Assembly: GCA_003223775.1 (NCBI GenBank)
Contig: QHWK01000645.1
Span: 1 to 5,394, forward strand
DNA: 5,394 nt
Direction: 5' to 3'
Source: Acidobacteriota bacterium
Lineage (GTDB): Bacteria > Acidobacteriota > Vicinamibacteria > Vicinamibacterales > CAVVIG01
Numbering within the stretch: the first letter of the stretch is position 1; each line of letters starts with the position of its first letter. Below the pieces are notes generated by a model. That model did not search any database. It saw only the letters and a program-made list of their open reading frames with translations, and was not told where the DNA came from. The position numbers and the translations under genes are program-made. Positions 1 through 5,301 of this stretch are shown here, one piece after another.

Positions 1-1104
1 GCGATCGCACCCGACGAGCCCGTTGACGACGATCCCCTTGATGACGATCGGCCCGGCCGTGTTCGCGTAGCCCTTCGCGCGATCCGCGATCGGCGTCTCC
101 CACACCTTCTGGCCCGTGCGCGCGTCGAGCGCGACGAGCCGCGCGTCGGTCGTCGCGACGAAGACCCTGTCCTGGTAGATCGCCATGTTGCGCATCGCCG
201 CGATCCCGATCGCGGCGTTCGGCCCGACGTGATGCTCCCAGATCAGATCGCCCATCTTCGCGTCGAGCGCCTGGACGATGTTCGTCGTGTTGGTGAGATA
301 GATGACGCCGTTGTGCACGAGCGGCGTCGGCTCGTTCGACTGCCCCTCGTTCATCCCCCACACCCACGCGAGCTGCAGCTCCCTGACGTTGTCGCGCGTG
401 ATCTGCGTCAGCGGGCTGTGGCTCCACCCCTGATAGTTGCGCCGCGCCATCAGCCAGTCGCCGGGATCCTGATTGCGCAGCATCTCGTCGGTGACCGGCA
501 CGAAGTTTTTCACCTGGCCGCTGACGGTCAGGCCGAGCGGACCCGCGTTGGCCGGCGCGCCGCCGCGCCCGAACCCGCCGCCGCCTGCCGCGCCGCCGCG
601 TCCGCCTGCGCCGCGCCCCGCGCCCGGCGCCGGCGTCGGATCGTCGGCCGTCGTGGTCTGCGCCTGCCGCGCGCCTGCGCCCGCCGCGGCGGCGCCCGTT
701 GCCACCGATCCGATCGGCGCGGCCGTCGTCGGCGTGAAGAGCTGCGCGCCGGCCGGCGCGCCGTTCGCCTGCAGGATGAATGCGGTAACCGCGATGTATT
801 GGTCGGCACTCAGGCTCGGAGCCGTCGGCGGCATCGTCGCCTGGATGAACTCGAAGAGCTCGCGCGTCGAGCGCGATCGCCAGGCGGTCATGAAATTGCC
901 GCCGGCGAGCTGCGGCGCTTCGTTGCGCCCCGCGAGATCCGGCAGATGGCAGCTCGCGCAGTTCGCCTGATACACGGCGCGTCCGGCTGCCGCCTGCTCC
1001 GCCGTATAGATGGCCGCCTGCGGCTGCTGACCGGCGGCGAGCGCGATCGCGAGCGGAACGGCGACGCCGATCGCGATCACCGGCGCGCGGACGCCTGTCC
1101 TCAT
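1..1104 (-). CDS. PQQ-dependent dehydrogenase (quinoprotein) with N-terminal cytochrome c domain, partial (3' end outside window)
   Basis: This is a periplasmic quinoprotein that would oxidise an alcohol, sugar or similar substrate with PQQ and pass electrons to a fused haem c; the substrate cannot be read from this part. 368 residues are visible and the C-terminus runs off the left edge. Residues 1-25 form a signal peptide (basic start, then an Ala/Val/Ile-rich core). Residues 35-115 are a class I cytochrome c domain with haem motif CASCH (49-53) and probable axial Met91 in ATMPPTAP. Residues about 135-188 are a Gly/Ala/Arg-rich low-complexity linker. From about 195 the beta-propeller begins, with the typical DPGDWLMARRNYQGWSHSPL segment (213-232) and repeats ending in ALDAKMGDLIWE (279-290) and ALDARTGQKVWE (325-336). 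The start ATG overlaps the upstream CHRD gene's stop as ATGA and has AGGAG 8 nt upstream. Haem c lies N-terminal to the propeller, whereas classic type II quinohaemoproteins carry it C-terminally. Family is confident; substrate is unknown. Confidence 0.9.
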   Translation of the reverse strand, partial: MRTGVRAPVIAIGVAVPLAIALAAGQQPQAAIYTAEQAAAGRAVYQANCASCHLPDLAGRNEAPQLAGGNFMTAWRSRSTRELFEFIQATMPPTAPSLSADQYIAVTAFILQANGAPAGAQLFTPTTAAPIGSVATGAAAAGAGARQAQTTTADDPTPAPGAGRGAGGRGGAAGGGGFGRGGAPANAGPLGLTVSGQVKNFVPVTDEMLRNQDPGDWLMARRNYQGWSHSPLTQITRDNVRELQLAWVWGMNEGQSNEPTPLVHNGVIYLTNTTNIVQALDAKMGDLIWEHHVGPNAAIGIAAMRNMAIYQDRVFVATTDARLVALDARTGQKVWETPIADRAKGYANTAGPIVIKGIVVNGLVGCDR

Positions 1105-1556
1105 CGTCTGTTCTCCTGCGGCATGAGCCATCCCCAGAGGTTGCCGTCGGGCGCCTTCTCGCTGTGCAGCTGCACGTAGAGCCGTCCCTTCTCGAGATCG
1201 TCGCGCTGCGCCGGCGTGAGGTCGATCGCGCCGCTCAGCGTCCCGCTCGACGCGTCCGTCCTGGCCACGGTCAGATCGAAGACCACGGGCCCGCGGACGC
1301 CGCGAACAGGGCTCTTGTGCACCTGCGCGATCGTGGCGGGCGATTTGAGCCCGTCGAAGGCGCCCGTGAACTGCAGCTTCGAGCCCGCGAGGACAGCCGT
1401 CGCCGATCCCGAGCCGGCGATGGTGCTCTGCATTGAGATATCGATGGGCACGGGCGCGAGCCGCGCTTTGAACGTTTTCGAGGATTGCGCCGAAATCGCC
1501 GCCGTCAGGCCGGCGACGGGAAGAAGCGCGATCGCCAGCCGCTTGGAATACCGCAT
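1101..1556 (-). CDS. Secreted CHRD-domain protein
   Basis: This is a 151-residue exported protein with a CHRD domain (named after chordin; a beta-rich extracellular domain also found in bacteria, where its role is unsettled). Residues 1-24 (MRYSKRLAIALLPVAGLTAAISAQ) read as a signal peptide. The CHRD signature fills the rest: ATAVLAGSKLQFTGAFDGLKSPATIAQVHKSPVRG, then GPVVFDLTV, SGTLSGAIDLTPAQRDDLEKGRLYVQLHSEKAPDG and a final NLWGWLMPQ, matching the family's closing pattern of a G-x-LYV-x-x-H segment followed by G-x-W/R-G. The ATG at 1556 is preferred over an upstream TTG at 1580 because AGGAG stands 8 nt before it and the signal peptide then starts naturally. The gene is followed with a 4-base overlap by the PQQ dehydrogenase, so the two are probably co-expressed. 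The 55-nt gap upstream (1557-1611) shows no terminator-like hairpin. Ligand or partner is unknown. Confidence 0.85.
   Translation of the reverse strand: MRYSKRLAIALLPVAGLTAAISAQSSKTFKARLAPVPIDISMQSTIAGSGSATAVLAGSKLQFTGAFDGLKSPATIAQVHKSPVRGVRGPVVFDLTVARTDASSGTLSGAIDLTPAQRDDLEKGRLYVQLHSEKAPDGNLWGWLMPQENRR
1113..1117 (-). promoter_or_regulatory. Ribosome binding site of the PQQ dehydrogenase gene
   Basis: AGGAG on the minus strand lies 8 nt before the ATG at 1104. It sits inside the last codons of the CHRD gene (the GlnGlu of its C-terminal MPQENRR). With the ATGA stop/start overlap this suggests translational coupling, and it fixes the dehydrogenase start. Confidence 0.75.
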
Positions 1557-1564
1557 CGATGCCG

Positions 1565-1569
1565 CTCCT
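1565..1569 (-). promoter_or_regulatory. Ribosome binding site of the CHRD gene
   Basis: AGGAG on the minus strand lies 8 nt before ATG 1556, the same motif and spacing as in front of the downstream dehydrogenase. It decides the start against the in-frame TTG at 1580, which lies upstream of this site. Confidence 0.75.
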
Positions 1570-1611
1570 GGACGCGGCAATGATAATGCGGTTGGGGATT
1601 ACTCCAGTCGC

Positions 1612-1914
1612 TCAGCTTTTCGGTGATCCGAGGCGGGGCAGCTCGGTCTGAGGAGAGTGCAGCTCGTACAGGCTGCCGGCGGGGTCGACGGTGTAGGTCG
1701 CGATCGCGTCGGTCACTTCGTTGCCGTACAGATCGACGGCGCCGCTCTCGTCGTCGGACCGATGATCGGCGGGCGCGTCGATGCCGGCGGGCATCGCCGC
1801 GTACACGGCCGGCAGCAGCAGGCGTGTAGAGGTAATGGTTTGCGACGCAAAAACCGCGGCGGCCAAAGCACCGCAGACGCCGAACGCCAGGGCGACGCAC
1901 GCGACCGCTTTCAC
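1612..1914 (-). CDS. Small exported protein of unknown function
   Basis: I do not recognise this 100-residue protein. Residues 1-24 (MKAVACVALAFGVCGALAAAVFAS) form a strong signal peptide or N-terminal anchor, with a plausible signal peptidase I site at VFA-SQ; there is no lipobox cysteine. The mature part is short and acidic in the middle (DHRSDDES, 50-57), followed by a compact tail, DLYGNEVTDAIATYTVDPAG (61-80), then SLYELHSPQTELPRLGSPKS (81-100). The tail looks like a structured, conserved segment. Mature-chain Cys is absent, so there is no haem or disulfide site. Third codon positions are GC-rich like those of the neighbours, which supports real coding. The GTG at 1914 is chosen because GGAGG lies 6 nt upstream; a TTG at 1935 lies before that site and is less likely. 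It is the first gene of the leftward unit, 55 nt ahead of the CHRD gene, so a periplasmic role linked to that module is possible but unproven. Confidence 0.7.
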   Translation of the reverse strand: MKAVACVALAFGVCGALAAAVFASQTITSTRLLLPAVYAAMPAGIDAPADHRSDDESGAVDLYGNEVTDAIATYTVDPAGSLYELHSPQTELPRLGSPKS

Positions 1915-1920
1915 CAAATG

Positions 1921-1925
1921 CCTCC
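1921..1925 (-). promoter_or_regulatory. Ribosome binding site of the small exported protein gene
   Basis: GGAGG on the minus strand is followed after 6 nt (CATTTG) by the GTG at 1914. It supports a GTG start and excludes the in-frame TTG at 1935. The overlapping TTG at 1917 would have only 3 nt spacing. Confidence 0.65.
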
Positions 1926-1949
1926 GCACGAGCAATTTGCAACCGAGGT

Positions 1950-1963
1950 GCCACGCGCGTGGC
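1950..1963. repeat. Perfect 14-bp palindrome, candidate operator
   Basis: GCCACGCGCGTGGC is its own reverse complement and lies in the divergent spacer, about 40 bp upstream of the leftward start and 50 bp upstream of the rightward start. Its core CACG-CG-CGTG resembles the second palindrome at 1979-1988. A role as a binding site for a dimeric regulator is inference; short GC palindromes also arise by chance in such a genome. Confidence 0.4.
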
Positions 1964-1978
1964 GAGAACCGCTGAGCA

Positions 1979-1988
1979 CACGGCCGTG
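1979..1988. repeat. Second CACG-NN-CGTG palindrome, candidate operator
   Basis: CACGGCCGTG is a perfect 10-bp palindrome with the same CACG/CGTG arms as the site at 1950-1963. The two centres are 27 bp apart. It would lie 27 bp before the PBP1A ATG. Function is inferred only from symmetry and position. Confidence 0.3.
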
Positions 1989-2015
1989 GCGCATCTGTTG
2001 CAGCTTTTTCCCTTT

Positions 2016-2576
2016 ATGAAGGCGACATTCCGCGGGACGCTGGCCGAGCTCGCCCGGGAATGGCGCAACGCCCGCGCCCGCCACCCTCGCCTCGTCGCGC
2101 TCGTCGCCGCGGTCTTCGTCGCCGTCTCCGCCGGGTTCACCATCGGCGGCATCTGGTTCCTCACCAGCCTCGGAAAAGGGTTGCCGGATACCGACGCGCT
2201 GCACCGCATGACCGAGATGGATCAGGCGACAGCCGTCTTCGACGCCCACGACCAGCTGGCGTTCACGATTTACAAAGAGCAGCGGATCGAGGTGTCGCTG
2301 TCCGACGTCTCGCCAAATCTAACGCGCGCGCTGCTCGCCACCGAGGATCAGCGGTTCTATCAGCACCGCGGCTTCGATCTCGTGCGCATCGGATCGGCCG
2401 CGCTCGTCAATCTGCGCCACGGGCGCCGGGCGCAGGGCGGGAGCACTATCACGCAGCAGCTGGCGCGTCAGAGCTTCCTCACGCCCGACAAGACGCTGCA
2501 CCGGAAGCTGCAGGAGCTGATCCTGGCGGCGCGAATCGAGCGGCTCTACACCAAGGCGCCTACGCGCCGACGGTGA
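2016..2576 (+). CDS. mrcA: Class A penicillin-binding protein (PBP1A-like), 5' fragment: anchor and truncated glycosyltransferase domain
   Basis: This is the N-terminal part of a bifunctional murein synthase that would polymerise lipid II in the periplasm. The 186-residue reading frame ends in a TGA after a frame change. Residues 26-51 are the single membrane anchor, after a basic cytoplasmic start. The glycosyltransferase family 51 domain follows. Motif 1 is ATEDQRFYQHRGF (108-120), with catalytic Glu110. Motif 2 is GGSTITQQ (141-148). Motif 3 is RKLQELILAARIE (163-175). After RLYTK (176-180) the family continues with K-x-x-IL-x-x-YLN and later AE-x-A-x-LAG-x-x-x-x-P; both are absent here, replaced by six out-of-frame residues (APTRRR) and stop. 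ATG 2016 is chosen because it gives a natural start before the anchor; in-frame GTGs at 1959 and 1986 are alternatives. No Shine-Dalgarno is visible. The remainder of the protein resumes in another frame at 2561. As written, the gene is a pseudogene or carries an assembly error. Confidence 0.85.
   Translation: MKATFRGTLAELAREWRNARARHPRLVALVAAVFVAVSAGFTIGGIWFLTSLGKGLPDTDALHRMTEMDQATAVFDAHDQLAFTIYKEQRIEVSLSDVSPNLTRALLATEDQRFYQHRGFDLVRIGSAALVNLRHGRRAQGGSTITQQLARQSFLTPDKTLHRKLQELILAARIERLYTKAPTRRR
2555..2568 (+). other. Frameshift and deletion junction in the PBP1A gene, with a small hairpin
   Basis: The upstream frame reads RLYTK through 2555. The PBP1A sequence resumes as YAPTVSMERATLRRNVVLQAM from 2561 in a different frame (equivalent to -1). 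Between these points PBP1A proteins carry about 50 further residues with the last two GT51 motifs, so the lesion is a loss of 3n+1 bases (about 150-160), not a single-base slip. The junction is a 5-bp stem with a 4-nt loop, GGCGC-CTAC-GCGCC. Such a structure favours both replication slippage in vivo and read or assembly errors. The missing length is estimated from family knowledge. Confidence 0.8.
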
Positions 2577-2578
2577 GC

Positions 2579-4276
2579 ATGGAGCGCGCGACCCTTCGGC
2601 GCAACGTCGTGCTGCAGGCGATGCTCGACAACGGCGCGATCGACCGCGACGCGTGGAAGAAGGCGCGCGCGGCGAAGATCGCGCTGCACGACACCCTCCG
2701 CGCCAGCGAGCCGCACGGCCAGTACTTCAAGGAGCAGGTGCGCCGCGAGGTCGTCGACAGGTTCGGTTGGCAGCGCGTCTACCAGGGCGGGCTGCGCGTC
2801 TTCTCGACGATCGACATGCCGACGCAGATTGCCGCGGAGAAGGCGATCGCCGATCAGCTGAAGGCGATCGAGGAGAAGCGCGCGGCGTGGAAGAAACGGC
2901 GCGCGGCCGCGGCCCAGAAGAAGGGCAAAGCGCCGGACGAGATGCGCGCGGACGACGAGGATCCGCTGCAGGCGGCGCTCGTGTCGATCGATCCGCAGAG
3001 CGGCCACGTCGACGCGATGGTCGGCGGGCGCGATTTCGAGACGAGCCGGTTCAACCGCGCCGTGCAGGCGCACCGGCAGCCGGGATCCGCGTTCAAGCCG
3101 TTCGTCTACGCGACGGCGCTCGAAGCCGGATTCAGCCCCGCCTCGGTCGTCGATCATCTCGACGAACCGATCGCCACGCTGCAGGGCGCGTACGTCCCGG
3201 AAGACGAGCACTCCTCGTCCTCGTCGATGACGCTGCGCACGGCGCTCCGCACGTCGAGCAATCGCGCCGCGGTGCGTCTGCTGCAGGAAGTCGGCATCGG
3301 CCGCACGGTGGAGTACGCGAAGGCGATGGGCGTCGGCGACGTCCCGCCGGTGCCGTCGCTCGCGCTCGGATCCGGCGAGGTGACGCCGCAGTCGATGACC
3401 GCGGCGTACGCGGCGTTCGCGAACCACGGGCTCGTGCCGCAGCCGATGCTCGTGCGCCGCGTCGAGGATCAGGACGGCCGCCTCCTCTATCAGGCGCACG
3501 AATCCTCGACGCGCGCCGTCAGCGACATCACGGCGTTCCTCATGTCGACGATGCTCGCCGACGTGGTGAATGCGGGGACGGGCAACAAGGCGCGTCAGCT
3601 CGGCTTCCGGCTGCCGGCGGCGGGAAAGACCGGCACGACGAACGATTTCAAGGACGCGTGGTTCGTCGGCTACACCACGACGCGCGTCGCCGGCGTGTGG
3701 GTCGGCTTCGACGAGCCGCGGACGATTCTCCCCAACGGCTTTGCCGCCGACGTCGCCGTGCCCGCCTGGGCCGCGTTCATGAAGACGGCGACGCACGACG
3801 ACAAACCCGACTGGTTCGTCCCGCCGCGCGGCGTCACGACCGCGAATGTCTGCCGGCTGTCGGGCCTGCTCGCGACCGAAGGCTGCCAGGACGTCGAGGT
3901 CGAGGCGCGGGACGGTCACCTCGAGCGGCGGTCGATGATCTACACCGAGTACTTCGCGCGCGGCACGGAGCCGACAACCTACTGCGATCTGCACCCGACG
4001 CGCGGCATCATGACGAGGGTCGCCGGCCTGTTCGGCGTCGCGCAGGACAAGCCCGCGCCGCCGCGCGCCGAGGATCCGGCCGTCGCGCCGGCGCCGACGG
4101 CGACGAGCGGCATCGCGGCGCCGCCGCCGCCGCTCGACATCGCGCCGCAGCCGCCGCCGAAGAAGAAGCGCGGCTTCTGGTCGCGCGTGTTCGGGATCGG
4201 CCGGGACGCCGAGCCGAAAGAGGACAACGAGCAGGCCGAGCCCCCGCCCCCGCCGAAGAAGAAGGGCGGCGGCTAG
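2579..4276 (+). CDS. mrcA: Class A penicillin-binding protein (PBP1A-like), 3' fragment: transpeptidase domain and Pro/Lys-rich tail
   Basis: This is the continuation of the broken PBP1A. PBP sequence is already in frame from 2561 (YAPTVS); ATG 2579 is the first start codon after the junction, giving 565 residues. Residues about 1-80 match the linker between the two catalytic domains (ERATLRRNVVLQAMLDNGAID, then GQYFKEQVRREVVDRFG and GGLRVFSTIDMPTQ). A charged, probably coiled insert follows (about 85-125, Lys/Arg/Glu/Ala-rich). The transpeptidase domain has all three active-site motifs: SAFK with nucleophile Ser170, SSN (226-228) and KTGT (350-353). After about residue 480 comes a low-complexity Pro/Ala tail with PPPKKK twice, ending in GGG. 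The piece alone lacks a membrane anchor and signal peptide, so it would not reach the periplasm if made separately. The stop is 26 nt before holB. Family is certain; whether any product is made is not. Confidence 0.88.
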   Translation: MERATLRRNVVLQAMLDNGAIDRDAWKKARAAKIALHDTLRASEPHGQYFKEQVRREVVDRFGWQRVYQGGLRVFSTIDMPTQIAAEKAIADQLKAIEEKRAAWKKRRAAAAQKKGKAPDEMRADDEDPLQAALVSIDPQSGHVDAMVGGRDFETSRFNRAVQAHRQPGSAFKPFVYATALEAGFSPASVVDHLDEPIATLQGAYVPEDEHSSSSSMTLRTALRTSSNRAAVRLLQEVGIGRTVEYAKAMGVGDVPPVPSLALGSGEVTPQSMTAAYAAFANHGLVPQPMLVRRVEDQDGRLLYQAHESSTRAVSDITAFLMSTMLADVVNAGTGNKARQLGFRLPAAGKTGTTNDFKDAWFVGYTTTRVAGVWVGFDEPRTILPNGFAADVAVPAWAAFMKTATHDDKPDWFVPPRGVTTANVCRLSGLLATEGCQDVEVEARDGHLERRSMIYTEYFARGTEPTTYCDLHPTRGIMTRVAGLFGVAQDKPAPPRAEDPAVAPAPTATSGIAAPPPPLDIAPQPPPKKKRGFWSRVFGIGRDAEPKEDNEQAEPPPPPKKKGGG

Positions 4277-4286
4277 GGGCTGAGTG

Positions 4287-4301
4287 GTACCATGCCGGTA
4301 C
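4287..4301 (+). repeat. Small inverted repeat just before the holB start
   Basis: GTACC and GGTAC form a 5-bp stem with a 5-nt loop (ATGCC), ending one base before the holB ATG. No clear Shine-Dalgarno is present in the 26-nt PBP1A-holB gap apart from the purine-rich GGGGCTGAG at 4277-4285, so the hairpin could bring that site closer to the start. This is weak and may be chance. Confidence 0.25.
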
Positions 4302-4302
4302 G

Positions 4303-5301
4303 ATGCCCTTCCGCGACGTCCTCGGGCACGGCCGGCTGACGAGCCTTCTCGCGCGCTCCATTGGCGGCGGCACGCTGCCGCCCAGCCTGCTGTTTACCGG
4401 CCCATCCGGCGTCGGCAAGCGGAAGACCGCGCTGGCGCTCGCGCAGGCGCTCAATTGTCTGACGCCGGCGGACGGCGATGCCTGCGGCCGCTGTGCGGCG
4501 TGCACGCGCATCGCGCGCGGCGTGCATCCTGACGTCCTCCTCATCGAGCCGGGCGACACCGGCCTCATCAGAATCGATCCCATCCGCGACGCGATCGACC
4601 GCGCCGGCTACCGGCCGTTCGAGGGCCGGCGCCGCGTCGTCATCATCGACGAGGCCGATGCGCTGCTGCCGCAGGCGCAGAATGCGCTGCTCAAGACGCT
4701 CGAGGAGCCGCCGCCCTCGTCGGTGTTCGTCCTCGTCACGGCGCGCCCCGACGTCCTGCTGCCGACGGTCCGCTCGCGGTGTCCGCAGCTGCGGTTCAGG
4801 CCGCTCGACGAGGACGACATCGCCGCCGCGCTGATTGCGCGCGGCCACGGCGAAGCGGAGGCGCGTGCGGTGGCGGCGGGCGCCGAAGGCAGCCTCGGCC
4901 GCGCGCTCGAGGCGAGCGCCGGCGATCTCGTTGCGGCGCGCGACGTCGCCGAGCGCGTCCTCGCGCAGGCCGCGCACGAGCGCGTGCCGGGACGACGGAT
5001 CGATGCGGCGAAGGATCTGCTGGCGAAGACGGGAAGCGGCGGCGCGACCGATCGCGCGCAGCTGGCGTCGCACCTGCGCGCGATGGCGTCGCTCGTGCGC
5101 GACGCAGCCGTCATCGCGGTGCGCGCCGACGATCGCGCGATCGCGAACCGTGACGTGCGGCCGGCGCTCGAGCGGCTCGCGCCGGCGTACAAAGGCGAGC
5201 GCGGCGTCCGCGCGTTTGCCGCGATCGATCGCGCGCTCGTCTCGCTCGAGCGCAACGCCGGTGTGAAGATCGTCGCCGACTGGCTGGTGCTGCAGCTATG
5301 A
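4303..5301 (+). CDS. holB: DNA polymerase III subunit delta'
   Basis: This is a clamp-loader ATPase-fold subunit, which works with DnaX and HolA to load the beta clamp during replication. The protein is 332 residues, the usual size for delta'. It opens with MPFRDVLGHGRLTSLL and SLLFTGPSGVGKRKTALALAQALNC, typical of the family. The Walker A motif GPSGVGKRKT (33-42) looks intact, unlike E. coli delta'. A four-cysteine zinc module follows (C52, C61, C64, C67). The Walker B motif is VVIIDEADAL (112-121), then NALLKTLEEPP (127-137) and the SRC motif (158-160) that supplies the arginine finger. The C-terminal collar-domain helices are Ala/Arg-rich. ATG 4303 is chosen because the homologous sequence begins there; the frame stays open upstream, but only as a shadow of PBP1A. 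It lies 26 nt after the PBP gene and overlaps the next gene by ATGA. DnaX is the alternative, but the length and start favour delta'. Confidence 0.92.
   Translation: MPFRDVLGHGRLTSLLARSIGGGTLPPSLLFTGPSGVGKRKTALALAQALNCLTPADGDACGRCAACTRIARGVHPDVLLIEPGDTGLIRIDPIRDAIDRAGYRPFEGRRRVVIIDEADALLPQAQNALLKTLEEPPPSSVFVLVTARPDVLLPTVRSRCPQLRFRPLDEDDIAAALIARGHGEAEARAVAAGAEGSLGRALEASAGDLVAARDVAERVLAQAAHERVPGRRIDAAKDLLAKTGSGGATDRAQLASHLRAMASLVRDAAVIAVRADDRAIANRDVRPALERLAPAYKGERGVRAFAAIDRALVSLERNAGVKIVADWLVLQL

Larger units (their letters stand above)
1915..2015. promoter_or_regulatory. Divergent intergenic promoter region
   Basis: This spacer of about 100 bp separates the leftward exported-protein/CHRD/PQQ unit from the rightward PBP1A/holB/PSP1 unit, so it should hold promoters for both directions. 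I could not identify convincing -35/-10 pairs on either strand. It contains two short palindromes (1950-1963 and 1979-1988). It ends in a pyrimidine-rich tract (CTTTTTCCCTTT) directly before the PBP1A ATG, which has no visible Shine-Dalgarno sequence. Confidence 0.55.

Noticed and set aside
229..1179. Plus-strand open frame (316 codons) opposite the PQQ dehydrogenase.
   Set aside because: The minus strand encodes a recognisable cytochrome/PQQ protein with a signal peptide and ribosome site. The plus-strand translation is Arg-rich and featureless.
1557..1611. Possible separate promoter (TATCAT-like element on the minus strand) for the CHRD gene.
   Set aside because: No matching -35 element at normal spacing, and the gap is short with no terminator. 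Readthrough from the upstream gene is the simpler view.
2547..2576. Programmed -1 ribosomal frameshift joining the two PBP1A halves.
   Set aside because: There is no slippery heptamer (local sequence ACCAAGGCG). A frameshift would still leave the product without about 50 conserved residues and two GT51 motifs.
2546..3994. Long minus-strand open frame (482 codons) opposite the PBP1A transpeptidase.
   Set aside because: Its composition is dominated by Arg, Leu, Val and Asp/His, as expected for an antisense shadow of a GC-rich gene. The sense strand carries intact SxxK, SxN and KTG motifs.
2653..4302. The holB reading frame stays open about 1.6 kb upstream of holB, which would suggest an 882-residue fusion.
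   Set aside because: The upstream translation is Arg/Ala/Gly-rich with no family features and lies over the PBP1A transpeptidase in another frame. It is a GC-bias shadow.
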